Shown piece by piece: positions 1 through 8,991 of a stretch of 64,000 bases of DNA; within the stretch, counting starts at the first letter, position 1; each line of letters starts with the position of its first letter. A program made the position numbers and the translations under genes. Location: positions 535,644 through 599,643 of the forward strand of contig JACRLZ010000004.1 of NCBI GenBank assembly GCA_016235125.1, in the 5' to 3' direction. Under the pieces are notes generated by a model that saw only the letters and a list, made by a program, of their open reading frames with translations, ran no database searches and was not told where the DNA came from. The DNA comes from Sphingobacteriales bacterium. GTDB taxonomy: Bacteria > Bacteroidota > Bacteroidia > Chitinophagales > Chitinophagaceae.

Positions 1-463
1 TCCAGCTATCATGCCAGGGCCTGTCACCAAAGCCGCTGAAAGCTTCAAAAGGAACAAGTCTGCAAAGACTTCTTAAAATAGCATGTTTGAATGTTAACTC
101 CTGTCCGTCATCGCAGATTGCCCTTGTACCGGTGATCAGTTTACCCAAAGTGTATCCCTTAAATGCTTTTTCGCAAATAGTATAATATATCAGGTAGTTA
201 AAAATCCCGAATATATATGATACCAGCAAAACATCCAGAGTGGTTTGCTCATATGCAATGCGTATGGCAAAATCAGGAAATAAGCGAACAATCAGTTCTC
301 CCACCAGCCTGCCGGTAAGAACTGTAAGGGCATACCGCATAAACAAATTATCGATCAGCCAGTTTAAAAACCGCTGGCCCTGTGAGGCCTGAATGTACTG
401 GAAATACTGTCCCAGTTCATCCGCCAGCCCGGTTTCTTCGGGGTGAATCTGATTTTCTTCCAT
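1..463 (-). CDS. RDD family membrane protein (3' part outside window)
   Basis: The reverse strand reads from an ATG at 463 without a stop to the window edge (154 codons). The start reads MEENQIHPEETGLADELGQY and leads into the RDD-type signature: R..NWLIDN at the first membrane segment, a second hydrophobic stretch, then YTLGKLITGTRAI and a charged FKHAILRSLCRLVPFE segment. RDD proteins are small polytopic membrane proteins of mostly unknown role, sometimes linked to ion transport. The C-terminus lies beyond position 1. It is followed upstream by a HAD phosphatase on the same strand. Family assignment is good; function is unknown. Confidence 0.75.
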   Translation of the reverse strand, partial: MEENQIHPEETGLADELGQYFQYIQASQGQRFLNWLIDNLFMRYALTVLTGRLVGELIVRLFPDFAIRIAYEQTTLDVLLVSYIFGIFNYLIYYTICEKAFKGYTLGKLITGTRAICDDGQELTFKHAILRSLCRLVPFEAFSGFGDRPWHDSW

Positions 464-499
464 AGCAATTTTATAAACAAACAAATTAGGAAAAAATCT

Positions 500-1111
500 T
501 TACAGCAAAAGATATTTGTTCAATTCATTACCCAGCTGTTGGGGATTTTGAAAATGAATTGTTTTTATACCCACAGCCTCTGCTCCTTTTACGTTTCTTA
601 CACTATCATCAATGAATAAAGCTTCCCCAGCATTTACATTATACCTTTTAAGCAACCGTTGATAGATATCAGCAAAGGGTTTTCTTGTTTTTTCCTCACC
701 ACTCACCACCCTGCCATGAAACCAATGTAAAAAATCATATCGTTCCAAAGCAATGGGAAAAAGTTCGGCGCTCCAGTTGGTAAGGGCATAAAACTTCAGA
801 CCGGTTTCTTCTTTCAGTTTCCTGAAAAGGTCAACAGATTCATCAATAGAGCCGCCCAGCATTTCAGCCCATCGGTCATAATAAGCGCTGATCTCTTTTT
901 CCCATTCAGGAAATTCAGCGATCTTTTCTTCTACGGCTTTGGCTATCGGGTAACCTTCGTCCTGCTTTTCATTCCAGTCCATGGTGCATATATGCTGCAG
1001 AAACCATTCAACTTTTTCTTCAGAGTCAAAAATGGTACGATAAACATAGCGGGGATTCCAGTCAATCAGCACTCCGCCGAGATCAAAAATGATCGTATTA
1101 ATGTTACCCAT
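500..1111 (-). CDS. HAD-superfamily phosphatase (YihX-like)
   Basis: A 203-residue HAD hydrolase, subfamily IA. Motif I near residues 9-15 is FDLGGVL: the nucleophile Asp is present, and the usual second Asp of DxD is Gly, as in YihX-type sugar-phosphate phosphatases. Motif II is LTNWS near residue 110, the motif III Lys lies in EEKTRKPF near 140, and motif IV is FIDDS near 167. It probably removes phosphate from a small sugar phosphate or nucleotide in the cytosol; the substrate cannot be read from sequence. Its ATG overlaps by one base the stop of the upstream SemiSWEET gene, so the two are probably translationally coupled. Confidence 0.85.
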   Translation of the reverse strand: MGNINTIIFDLGGVLIDWNPRYVYRTIFDSEEKVEWFLQHICTMDWNEKQDEGYPIAKAVEEKIAEFPEWEKEISAYYDRWAEMLGGSIDESVDLFRKLKEETGLKFYALTNWSAELFPIALERYDFLHWFHGRVVSGEEKTRKPFADIYQRLLKRYNVNAGEALFIDDSVRNVKGAEAVGIKTIHFQNPQQLGNELNKYLLL

Positions 1112-1365
1112 TACTTGTAGCGAAGTTTAAACCAGATCATCACCGAAGACATGGATAAGACAATTGAATTGGTGAGAATGATGACCCAATTGTCCAGCAA
1201 TACTCCATACAGTATCCATAGCACTTCGTTGATCCAGGCAATGACAAACATCATCAGTGAAATATCTCTTGCGGATCTTTCTTTCCATGTTTTAATAACC
1301 TGCGGTAAAAAAGTAAGTGAAGTAATTGCCCCGGCCGAATAGCCGACTATGTCAACAAATGCCAT
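1111..1365 (-). CDS. SemiSWEET-type sugar transporter (PQ-loop)
   Basis: An 84-residue protein with three predicted membrane helices (about 7-27, 38-57, 60-80) and the PQ motif FLPQVIKTW at residues 19-27. This matches bacterial SemiSWEETs, which dimerise to form a bidirectional channel for mono- or disaccharides. It sits one base upstream of the HAD phosphatase and directly after a GH97 glycosidase, a context that suggests handling of sugar released by the glycosidase. The transported sugar is not determinable. Confidence 0.85.
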   Translation of the reverse strand: MAFVDIVGYSAGAITSLTFLPQVIKTWKERSARDISLMMFVIAWINEVLWILYGVLLDNWVIILTNSIVLSMSSVMIWFKLRYK

Positions 1366-1366
1366 A

Positions 1367-3544
1367 TCAGTTCTTTTTCTTTTTTTCTTTAAGGAGTTTC
1401 GCTGCTTCTTTTTTAAATTTCTCAGTTTCTTCGGCAGTAAAGGGAATAAAACTGATGGCGCATCCGCCGCCAGGAGCTAATTTTAAACTGATCTCTCTGC
1501 TGTAGTAAGCGGATATTTTTTCAATTACATAGGCCTCCGGATTATTTTTCCAGTCGGCGCTGTCTGCATCACGGTATATCGTGGCATGATACCATCTGTT
1601 TTTATCCAGGAAGTCAGGTGTGATGGTAAACTTCCTTGCATTTTCATCAGTAATAGCGCCGAGAAACCAGCTCTCTTTCCCTTTTGCTTTTCTTGCGGTG
1701 ATCACATAATCACCGGGCTCTGCATCTATTACTTTGCTGTCATCCCAATCCACCGCCACATCTTTGATAAACTGAAAAGCATCCATATGTGCCTCATAAT
1801 TTTCCGGAAGGTCTGCCGCCATCTGCAGCGGACTAAACATGGTAACGTACAAAGCCAGTTGCTTGCATAATGTAGTATGCACCTGTTCTTTTTTGTCGGG
1901 GTTATAGTAGCTCATTTTTATTTTAAAAATGCCCGGCGTATAATCCATTGGGCCGCCCATCAGTCTTGTAAAAGCCAAAATTGTTTCATGATCGGGTGGA
2001 TTGCCCACACTCCATGCATTGAATTCATTTCCCCTCGCTGCTTCACAGGCCAGAAAATTAGGGTAAGTTCTGTGTAATCCTGTAGGACGAACCGGTTCAT
2101 GAGCATCTACCATTATTTTATAAGAAGCGGTTTTTTGAAGCACTCTTTCATAATGTTTTACCATCCATTGTCCGTCATGATGTTCACCCCGTGGAATAAT
2201 TCTTCCTACATAACCCGTTTTTACCGCATCATAACCGAATTGCTTCATAAAACGATAGGCAGTATCCATCCATCTTTCATAGTTGGTTACAGACGCAGAT
2301 GTTTCATGATGCATGATCATCTTCACTCCTTTTGATGCAGCGTATTGCTGAAGTTCTTTTACATCAAAATCCGGATAGGGTGTTACAAAATCAAATACAT
2401 CTTCTTTCCATTGGCCAAACCAGTCTTCCCAGCCGGTGTTCCATCCCTCCACCAGCACTCCGTCAATGCCATTTTTTGCGGCAAAGTCAATATATTTTTT
2501 TACGTTAGCCGTAGTGGCGCCATGCGGCACTTTTGTGGCCTGTTGAGAACCTACCTGACCGCCACTGTAATCCCAGCTTGCCTTACCTACATGCAACTCC
2601 CACCACACTCCAATCATTTTTTGAGGTTTTATCCAGGATGTTTCTCCAATCTTAGAAGGGTCATTAAGATTCAGGATCATTTTGGATGAAAGTATCTCAG
2701 TAGCCTTATCGCTTACAATAATGGTTCGCCAGGGAGATTTTGCCGGAGCCTGTAAATAAGCTTTGTTACCAACAGCATCGGGCACAAGATGAGAACGAAA
2801 TGTAAAGTTTGATTTATCGATCACCAGGTCCATTGCCGGATAATTCAGCAAAGCTGCTTCATGAATGTTGAAGTAGAGGCCGTCGGCTGACTTCATCATC
2901 AGGGGAGTTTGCACAGCATTTTTATCAAAATAGGTTTTTGCATGTATCTCCTGGGCAAAGCTTCCGCCCGTTGCATCTATAGCGTTGAGATTACTGGTGT
3001 AGTAAGAATATTCATTGGTATCATAGTCACCGGGAATCCAGAATGCTTTGTGATCACCTGTCATATCAAACTCAGTAAGTTCATCAGCAATGATAAAATG
3101 ATTGAGGCTGGATTGCAGGGGAAATAAATACCGGAAGCCAATGCCATCATCAAAGACCCGGAAAATGATCTGTAGCTGAATACCTGAACCCGACCTGTCG
3201 GTAAGTTTTAAAACCAATTGCTTATAATTATTTCGGATAGAGCTCACCTCACCCCAGACAGGTTTCCACGTTTCATCAACTGCGGAAGTATCAACGCCGG
3301 TCAGATCAAAATTGGTGAGTGAAACATCCGGGGTCTTTAATTTCATTCCAAGACGGGAATATTCAACTGCTGTTTTGCCCTTATAAAAAACTTTGTATAG
3401 TATGCTGAAATCTTCTTCATGAATAATGGTCAGCATGACTGATCCATTGGGAGAACGGACATCAATGAATCCTGATGCATTTGCTTTGAGCACAAAAAAC
3501 GTAGCAGCAAAGACAATCGCCAAAGACATTTTTTTGAACCACAT
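1367..3544 (-). CDS. Glycoside hydrolase family 97, SusB-like alpha-glucosidase
   Basis: With the start at 3544 the product is 725 residues and begins with a signal peptide (MWFKKMSLAIVFAATFFVLK then ANASG); a longer frame from 3592 adds 16 residues that hide this signal and is less likely. The N-terminal beta-sandwich is followed by a TIM barrel from about residue 300 (IGVWWELHVG). Glutamates in HHETS (414), DAHEP (483) and ARGNEF (507) are each exactly 25 residues before the catalytic E439, E508 and E532 I recall for Bacteroides SusB, an inverting calcium-dependent alpha-glucosidase. The VKTGYVG segment has Gly where retaining GH97 enzymes carry the nucleophile Asp. I infer an inverting alpha-glucosidase, periplasmic. 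Confidence 0.9.
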   Translation of the reverse strand: MWFKKMSLAIVFAATFFVLKANASGFIDVRSPNGSVMLTIIHEEDFSILYKVFYKGKTAVEYSRLGMKLKTPDVSLTNFDLTGVDTSAVDETWKPVWGEVSSIRNNYKQLVLKLTDRSGSGIQLQIIFRVFDDGIGFRYLFPLQSSLNHFIIADELTEFDMTGDHKAFWIPGDYDTNEYSYYTSNLNAIDATGGSFAQEIHAKTYFDKNAVQTPLMMKSADGLYFNIHEAALLNYPAMDLVIDKSNFTFRSHLVPDAVGNKAYLQAPAKSPWRTIIVSDKATEILSSKMILNLNDPSKIGETSWIKPQKMIGVWWELHVGKASWDYSGGQVGSQQATKVPHGATTANVKKYIDFAAKNGIDGVLVEGWNTGWEDWFGQWKEDVFDFVTPYPDFDVKELQQYAASKGVKMIMHHETSASVTNYERWMDTAYRFMKQFGYDAVKTGYVGRIIPRGEHHDGQWMVKHYERVLQKTASYKIMVDAHEPVRPTGLHRTYPNFLACEAARGNEFNAWSVGNPPDHETILAFTRLMGGPMDYTPGIFKIKMSYYNPDKKEQVHTTLCKQLALYVTMFSPLQMAADLPENYEAHMDAFQFIKDVAVDWDDSKVIDAEPGDYVITARKAKGKESWFLGAITDENARKFTITPDFLDKNRWYHATIYRDADSADWKNNPEAYVIEKISAYYSREISLKLAPGGGCAISFIPFTAEETEKFKKEAAKLLKEKKKKN

Positions 3545-3595
3545 GGCAATAATTTTCGGTGAAGATAAAACACTTGTGTAAAAAGTACACATCTA

Positions 3596-4366
3596 TTATC
3601 TTTTCTCAAATAACCACCAGAGCCTTTTTCTTGGTTTCACTTTGTAGTTCTGCTGAACATAACTCTGGATATGATTCATGGCTTCATTTACATCATCGGT
3701 AAATAAAACAAGAGAAAGATCGTCTTTTGAAATAGTGCCGGCATTGGCCATATCTTCAATTGTTTCTATCAGGTTGTGGTAGTATTGTTTGCCAAATACT
3801 ACAATCGGAAAATTGGTAACTGTTTTTGTTTGTACAAGGGTAAGAATCTCAAAAAATTCATCCATTGTGCCAAAACCGCCCGGCATAATGATAAACGCAT
3901 AAGAATATTTTACCAGCAAAACTTTGCGGACAAAAAAATGCTCAAAAGTGATGGTCTTGTTGAGGTAAGAGTTGGCTTTTTGTTCAAAAGGAAGCTGAAT
4001 ATTACAACCAATGGAAGTACCCCCGTTTTCAAAAGCTCCCCGGTTGGCAGCTTCCATGATGCCTGGGCCGCCACCCGTCATTGTAGCAAACCCCATTTCG
4101 GCAATTCTTTTTCCAAAACCTCTTGCGGCAGCATAATAAGTATTGTCTTCTTTAAATCGGGCTGAGCCAAATACCGTAATGCAGGGCCCTGCGAAATGAA
4201 GGGTACGAAACCCCTTTAAAAACTGCCGAAAAACCCTGAAGGCAAATAATAATTCATAACCCCTGCTTTTTGGACCCTCTAAGTAAACCGGTTTTTTGGG
4301 GGGAACAATGGCAATTGTACCGCCCTTAATTGATGCTTCCATAGTATGATGTAAATTGCTTTCCAA
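3596..4366 (-). CDS. LOG-family nucleotide phosphoribohydrolase
   Basis: A 256-residue Rossmann-fold protein with the two LOG signatures: GGGPGIMEAANRGA around residues 98-111 and MPGGFGTMDEFFE around 170-182, where the Glu is catalytic in characterised members. LOG enzymes split the N-glycosidic bond of nucleoside 5'-monophosphates; plant and actinobacterial members activate cytokinins, while the bacterial housekeeping role is unclear. The first 40 or so residues are not part of the fold and an internal Met at residue 9 is an alternative start. Two near-palindromic boxes lie in its upstream region. Confidence 0.85.
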   Translation of the reverse strand: MESNLHHTMEASIKGGTIAIVPPKKPVYLEGPKSRGYELLFAFRVFRQFLKGFRTLHFAGPCITVFGSARFKEDNTYYAAARGFGKRIAEMGFATMTGGGPGIMEAANRGAFENGGTSIGCNIQLPFEQKANSYLNKTITFEHFFVRKVLLVKYSYAFIIMPGGFGTMDEFFEILTLVQTKTVTNFPIVVFGKQYYHNLIETIEDMANAGTISKDDLSLVLFTDDVNEAMNHIQSYVQQNYKVKPRKRLWWLFEKR

Positions 4367-4372
4367 ACCGAC

Positions 4373-4422
4373 ATGAAATTTTTCAGGCCTAATTTACACA
4401 ACATCGGCATGAAAAATTTCAT
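4373..4422. promoter_or_regulatory. 13-bp inverted repeat between LOG and exonuclease III genes
   Basis: ATGAAATTTTTCA at 4373-4385 is repeated exactly as its reverse complement at 4410-4422, with 24 bases between. Each arm is itself nearly palindromic (TGAAA-two bases-TTTCA). The site lies 7 bases upstream of the LOG start and about 60 bases upstream of the exonuclease III gene, so it could be a paired operator for the divergent genes. It could also act as an RNA hairpin. Confidence 0.4.
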
Positions 4423-4484
4423 CAAAGGTTCCTCTTGACCAAATTATACAATATTATTTACAGGAGAATATAAACAATAAAGCA

Positions 4485-5249
4485 ATGCGTATCATCAGTT
4501 ATAACGTCAATGGAATCAGGGCTGCTATTAAAAAAGGGTTTCTGGATTGGCTCAAAAGCGACCCCGCAGATGTGATCTGCGTGCAGGAAACAAAAGCTGT
4601 AAAAGATGATGTGGACCATAAACAATTCACATCATTAGGTTATCATGATTATTGGTTCAGCGCCCAGAAGAAAGGCTATAGCGGTGTAGCGGTGTTTACT
4701 AAAATAAAACCCGATAAAGTGGAATATGGAAATGGCCATGGTCCCAGTGATGATGAGGGCAGGGTGATTCAACTGGATTTTAAAGATGTTCGATTGATCA
4801 ATGCCTATTTTCCTTCGGGAACAAGTGGTGATGAAAGACAAGGTTTTAAATACAAATGGCTGGATGAATTTTTTGTATGGCTGAATAAACTGAAAAAGAA
4901 ACACCCGAAACTTGTCTTATGCGGCGATTATAATATTGCCCATAAAGAAATAGATATTCATGACCCGAAAGGAAATAAAAATTCGTCCGGTTTCTTACCC
5001 GAAGAAAGGGAATGGATGACGAAATTTCTCAGTAGTGGCTGGATCGATGCGTTCCGTGAATTTCATCCGGAGCCACATCGCTACAGCTGGTGGAGCCAGC
5101 GATTTCCAAGTGTACGCATAAATAACAAAGGATGGAGAATAGATTATATTAATGTCACTGAATCTTTGAAAAAGAATTTAAAAGATGCAGAAATTTATCC
5201 GGATGTAAAACACAGTGATCATTGCCCGGTGTATCTGGAAATCAAATAA
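4485..5249 (+). CDS. xth: Exodeoxyribonuclease III (AP endonuclease)
   Basis: A 254-residue endonuclease/exonuclease/phosphatase-fold protein. It begins MRIISYNVNGIRAAIKKGF, has the metal-binding Glu in VQETKA (residue about 35), the GDYNIAHKEIDI catalytic segment near 147-158 and the C-terminal HSDHCPV motif with the catalytic His. It cleaves DNA 5' of abasic sites in base excision repair and degrades 3' ends. The length is normal for the ExoA/Xth family and the gene stands alone, divergent from the LOG gene. Confidence 0.93.
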   Translation: MRIISYNVNGIRAAIKKGFLDWLKSDPADVICVQETKAVKDDVDHKQFTSLGYHDYWFSAQKKGYSGVAVFTKIKPDKVEYGNGHGPSDDEGRVIQLDFKDVRLINAYFPSGTSGDERQGFKYKWLDEFFVWLNKLKKKHPKLVLCGDYNIAHKEIDIHDPKGNKNSSGFLPEEREWMTKFLSSGWIDAFREFHPEPHRYSWWSQRFPSVRINNKGWRIDYINVTESLKKNLKDAEIYPDVKHSDHCPVYLEIK

Positions 5250-5448
5250 AACTTCAAACTTCCCTTACTATTTATTACGCAAACTTTAACAAGGCTGTTA
5301 AAGCTTGTTGAAATTTCTGTTCAAAAAAAATTATTCCATCCGCTGCCCTCTATTTTTATGCAGCAAACATCACTGCCGCAAAAGTTCTTTTTTTCCTGTA
5401 CCCGTTCATCATTTTGTGAGCAGTTATTTATTAACCAAACCTGTTACG

Positions 5449-7905
5449 ATGGGCGGTCTAATTCTTCTTGTCATCCTTGCTATTCTGATTTTTATTGTTT
5501 TACCTCTGGGCATTTTGGTGAAAGCCGGGGAGCAACGACGCTTACTCGAATCATTGTATGATAGCATAAAAGATCTGAAAAATGATGTAGCAACCCTTTC
5601 GAAGGAAGTAAGAGACGTGGAAGTAATTTCAAAAATCCGGGTATTAAAAAATGAAACTCCGGAAATAATGACTTCCCAAAAACCAGTTGCTGAAGAGAAG
5701 CCAGTGTCTATTCCAGTACAGCAACCGGAAGAAGTAACTGAATTAATTGGGAAAAAAGAAAAATTCATGCCACAGCTGGCAGACGAAAGGGAAATAGCTG
5801 AAGAGATGGTTGAGTTAATGGCTTCTGCAGCTACACAATCAGGCATCCGGTCAAAAAAACATACAGATCTTGAAAAATTTATTGGTGAAAACCTGGCAAA
5901 CAAGATCGGTATCGCTGTGCTGGTTCTCGGCATTGCCTTCTTTGTGAAATATGCAATCGATAAAAACTGGATCACTGAAACGGGCCGGGTTATCATTGGT
6001 CTTATCAGCGGCAGCATTCTTATCGGGTTGGCACATTATTTCCGCAACAAGTATCGTTCTTTCAGCTCAGTCCTTGTGGGCGGTGGATTGACGGTTTATT
6101 ATTTCAGCATTGCTTTTGCCTTTCATCAGTATCATCTCATCGGGCAAACGGCGGCATTTATTTTCATGCTGGCCGTTTCTGCTTTTGCGGTTGGCCTCTC
6201 CCTGTTTTACAACAGGCAGGAGCTTGCCATTCTGGCCACCATCGGCGGTTTCATTACTCCTTTTTTAGTGAATACAGGCCAGGAAAATCATATCGCCCTG
6301 TTCACCTATTTATGCATACTCAATACAGGCCTTATTGCCCTTTCATGGTTCAAGCGATGGCCGGCTATCAATATCATCGCTTTGTTCTTTACAACCATTA
6401 TTTTTGGCAGCTGGCTTATCCGTCATTTGTATTACGAGGATGTTTCTTCGCTTCCATACAGCGATGCCCTGCTGTTCGCCACTTTATTTTACCTGCTGTT
6501 TATTTTAATGAATATTATCAATTGTGTACGGCTTAAAAAGGAATTTTCATGGTTTGATTTCATTATCCTCTTCAGCGTCAATTTTCTTTACTATGCGGCC
6601 GGAATGATTGTGCTTGACTATTGGGGTTATGATAATCTGCAGGGATTATTTACCGCTTCCGCAGGTATTTTCAATCTGCTGCTCACCCTAATCTTTTACA
6701 GACAAAAAAATATTGACCGGAATTTTGTTTTCCTGCTGATGGGCTTATCCCTTACGTTTATTTCATTATTTGCCCCCGTTCAGTTCAATGGTAACTATGT
6801 TACCCTGTTCTGGCTCACTGAATCAATAGTATTGTTATTTATTTATCAGCGATCAAAGATCTCATTACTGAAAGTATGTTCATTACTTGTAACAGTGCTT
6901 ATGTTCATCAGCCTTATTACCACATGGATACAGGTTTATTTATTCAATAATGCAGTAATAACCATAATTGCAAACAAGGGGTTTATAACAACTCTTTCTG
7001 TCGCTGCAGGTTTATTCCTTTATAAACATCTGTTGAGAAAAGAAAAGGAGAGAGGATTCATTAACTCACTTGACACAGTAATTGTTAAGAAGACGATGAA
7101 TGTTGCAGCCATCCTTATCCTTTACCTGTCGGGGATGTTTGAGCTTTACTATCAGTTCAGCACCCGGTTTCAGCAGTCACCGGTTCATAGTTTATTTATC
7201 CAGGCCTATTCATTTGCATTTGTCATTGTACTCTTAGGCATATACCGGAAAGAAAGCGGATACCCGCTGATGAAAATAATACTGACAGGATACTGTTTTA
7301 TATTATACTTATTCAATATTTCCGCCGGTACTGTTGTCTCAGAATCATTGTTAAATTCAATTAACGGAAAGAATTTGTTTACTGTGCACTGGGCGGCTGT
7401 TGTGTTATTACTGTGGCTGCTGGTTGATTTTGTCCGGTTCTTTTTTTATAGAAACCAGAAAGAATGGAAGGAATTTATTCCTGCGTTTACCTGGGCCGCT
7501 GTTTCAGGTATGGTATTATTGTTGAGTATTGAGATGTACCAGGTTATGTTGTGGGCAGACGGTGTAGAGGGAAGCGAAAGATTGTGGTGGGAAAATCTGT
7601 ATTATAAAGCCGGCCTGACCATTCTCTGGAGCATCTCATCATTTATCATGATGTGGCTGGGAATGAAATTGGGCTTCCGGGTATTGCGGATTATTTCGTT
7701 AACGCTTTTTACCATTACACTGGTCAAGCTGTTTATTTATGATATCAGAAATATACCACCGGGTGGAAAAATTGCCGCCTTTGTTTTGCTTGGCTGTTTG
7801 TTATTGGTTGTATCTTTCATGTACCAGCGGCTTAAAAAAATAATTATTGATGACAGCCCGCCGGCAGCAGGTAAAAACAATGATCGTTTACAATATCACC
7901 ATTAA
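5449..7905 (+). CDS. DUF2339 polytopic membrane protein
   Basis: From the ATG at 5449 the product has 818 residues: one N-terminal membrane helix (MGGLILLVILAILIFIV), a charged, probably coiled-coil region to about residue 145, then more than twenty hydrophobic segments. The segment ENLANKIGIAVLVLGIAFFVKYA is the hallmark of DUF2339. An upstream in-frame ATG at 5305 would add 48 residues that bury the first helix, so 5449 is preferred. Function is unknown; the family is widespread in Bacteroidota. Its 3' end overlaps the next gene by 26 bases, suggesting co-expression. Confidence 0.85.
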   Translation: MGGLILLVILAILIFIVLPLGILVKAGEQRRLLESLYDSIKDLKNDVATLSKEVRDVEVISKIRVLKNETPEIMTSQKPVAEEKPVSIPVQQPEEVTELIGKKEKFMPQLADEREIAEEMVELMASAATQSGIRSKKHTDLEKFIGENLANKIGIAVLVLGIAFFVKYAIDKNWITETGRVIIGLISGSILIGLAHYFRNKYRSFSSVLVGGGLTVYYFSIAFAFHQYHLIGQTAAFIFMLAVSAFAVGLSLFYNRQELAILATIGGFITPFLVNTGQENHIALFTYLCILNTGLIALSWFKRWPAINIIALFFTTIIFGSWLIRHLYYEDVSSLPYSDALLFATLFYLLFILMNIINCVRLKKEFSWFDFIILFSVNFLYYAAGMIVLDYWGYDNLQGLFTASAGIFNLLLTLIFYRQKNIDRNFVFLLMGLSLTFISLFAPVQFNGNYVTLFWLTESIVLLFIYQRSKISLLKVCSLLVTVLMFISLITTWIQVYLFNNAVITIIANKGFITTLSVAAGLFLYKHLLRKEKERGFINSLDTVIVKKTMNVAAILILYLSGMFELYYQFSTRFQQSPVHSLFIQAYSFAFVIVLLGIYRKESGYPLMKIILTGYCFILYLFNISAGTVVSESLLNSINGKNLFTVHWAAVVLLLWLLVDFVRFFFYRNQKEWKEFIPAFTWAAVSGMVLLLSIEMYQVMLWADGVEGSERLWWENLYYKAGLTILWSISSFIMMWLGMKLGFRVLRIISLTLFTITLVKLFIYDIRNIPPGGKIAAFVLLGCLLLVVSFMYQRLKKIIIDDSPPAAGKNNDRLQYHH

Positions 7906-8185
7906 AATAATTCCCTCCATAGAACAGGAATGGATTGAATGGCAAAAGCAGGAACATATTCCCGAAATCATGGCCTCGGGTTTGTTCACCGAAAATAAAT
8001 TCTTCCGTTTGCTGGAGCAGGATGATGCGGAAGGCATTACTTATATAGTGCAATATTTCACCGGCTCACTGGAAAACTACAGACAGTATATTGAAAAATT
8101 TGCACCTGCACTTCGTGAAAAAGCGATTAGGAAATGGGGAGATAAATTCATGGCTTTCCGTACCGTGATGCAGGTTGTGAATTGA
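7880..8185 (+). CDS. DUF4286 family protein
   Basis: A 101-residue soluble protein beginning MIVYNITIKIIPSIEQEWIE and containing an EHIPEIMASGLF segment and a YIVQYF strand. This is the ferredoxin-like alpha/beta arrangement of DUF4286, common in Bacteroidota and of unknown function. The start at 7880 overlaps the preceding DUF2339 gene by 26 bases; the longer frame from 7847 adds only poorly conserved residues. Confidence 0.75.
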   Translation: MIVYNITIKIIPSIEQEWIEWQKQEHIPEIMASGLFTENKFFRLLEQDDAEGITYIVQYFTGSLENYRQYIEKFAPALREKAIRKWGDKFMAFRTVMQVVN

Positions 8186-8243
8186 TTGTGTAAAAATAAG
8201 TGGTCAACTGGAGCTTCGATTTTTGTGGTATCTTAATCCTTTG

Positions 8244-8266
8244 AAACCCTTTCCGGCAAAGGGTTT
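8244..8266. other. Perfect 9-bp stem-loop between DUF4286 and HU genes
   Basis: AAACCCTTT at 8244-8252 pairs with AAAGGGTTT at 8258-8266 across a CCGGC loop. No strong T-run follows, so a plain intrinsic terminator is uncertain. The stem lies between the end of the DUF4286 gene and the HU promoter and may mark the 3' end of the upstream transcript. Confidence 0.4.
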
Positions 8267-8375
8267 AGGGATATACGTAAATAGGCCACTGATCGCTTTA
8301 AAGCTTTTAAATGGCAAAAAACAAACCTACTTTCAGTTCAAACAAATTTGAATAATTTAAGCTGCCAACTTTTTT

Positions 8376-8405
8376 TTTGCTGGTTACAAAAACCGTCTAA
8401 ATTTG
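8376..8405 (+). promoter_or_regulatory. Bacteroidota-type promoter of the HU gene
   Basis: TTTG at 8376-8379, an 18-base spacer and TAAATTTG at 8398-8405 match the Bacteroidota consensus TTTG / TAnnTTTG at -33 and -7. The transcription start would fall near 8412, giving a leader of about 26 bases before the HU ATG. Confidence 0.6.
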
Positions 8406-8437
8406 TTGGGGTTACCTGACAAATAAAATTTACACTC

Positions 8438-8707
8438 ATGAACAAAGCCGACTTAATAAACAAAATTGCCGATGATACGGGCATTACCAAAACCCAGGCA
8501 AACGCTGCCCTTGATTCATTTACCGAAGCCGTTACAAGAACCTTAAAGGCCGGAGGAAAAGTTACACTGGTTGGATTCGGCACTTTCTTAATATCAAAAA
8601 GAAAAGCCCGGAAAGGCCGCAATCCGCAGACCGGAGCTGAAATAAATATCAAAGCAAGAAAAGTAGCCCGCTTTAAAGCCGGCAAAGAACTTGCAGCCAA
8701 ACTGTAA
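8438..8707 (+). CDS. hup: HU-family histone-like DNA-binding protein
   Basis: An 89-residue HU protein. It starts MNKADLINKIADDTGITKTQ, has the dimerising helices, the GFGTF turn near residue 46, the DNA-clamping arm with RKARKGRNPQTG and the final KARKVARFKAGKEL. HU bends and compacts DNA as a dimer. It has its own promoter and a downstream intrinsic terminator, as expected for a highly expressed single gene. Confidence 0.95.
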   Translation: MNKADLINKIADDTGITKTQANAALDSFTEAVTRTLKAGGKVTLVGFGTFLISKRKARKGRNPQTGAEINIKARKVARFKAGKELAAKL

Positions 8708-8730
8708 TTGTTTCTTTCAAATCATTAAAG

Positions 8731-8763
8731 GCTCCAGTGCTTTTGGTACCGGGGCTTTTTTGT
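8731..8763 (+). terminator. Intrinsic terminator after HU gene
   Basis: GCTCC and GGGGC arms (one G-T pair), extended by a GT/AC pair past one mismatch, enclose a short loop and are followed by a run of six T at 8756-8761. Confidence 0.65.
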
Positions 8764-8793
8764 TAAACAAATAAATCCTTAAAACAATTTATT

Positions 8794-8910
8794 ATGGGAA
8801 GAGGAGATAAAAAAACTGCTAAAGGCAAACGTTTCAAAGGTTCTTTTGGAAAAAGCCGTCCTGCAAAGAAAGCTGCTGCAAAGAAAAAAACCGGGAAAGG
8901 AAGTAAGTAA
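8794..8910 (+). CDS. 30S ribosomal protein bTHX
   Basis: A 38-codon gene found by eye. The product starts MGRGDKKTAKGKRFKGSFGK and continues as an extremely basic, Lys/Ala-rich tail with no acidic residue after position 5. The GRGDKKTAKGKRFKGSFGK core is the bTHX signature, a small protein bound in a cavity at the top of the 30S head in Thermus and found in Bacteroidota. It follows the HU terminator. Confidence 0.8.
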   Translation: MGRGDKKTAKGKRFKGSFGKSRPAKKAAAKKKTGKGSK

Positions 8911-8991
8911 ATAAGTATGTAAAGTATCTAAGAAAAACCTCAGATACCTTATACTATATATGCTCTATATACTTAGTACTTTATTTACTTA
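8910..8991. repeat. AT-rich inverted word repeat
   Basis: A left word ATAAGTATGTAAAGTATCTA is repeated in inverted, imperfect form at the right end (CTTAGTACTTTATTTACTTA), with similar words between. The region fills the gap between the bTHX and pdxH 3' ends. Related TAAAGTATATA words flank the four-helix-bundle gene near 49.2-49.7 kb. Confidence 0.5.

Noticed and set aside
5424..6017. 197-codon reverse frame within the DUF2339 gene
   Set aside because: Its Ser/Phe/Ile-rich composition mirrors the reverse complement of the coiled-coil and membrane region; no family resemblance.
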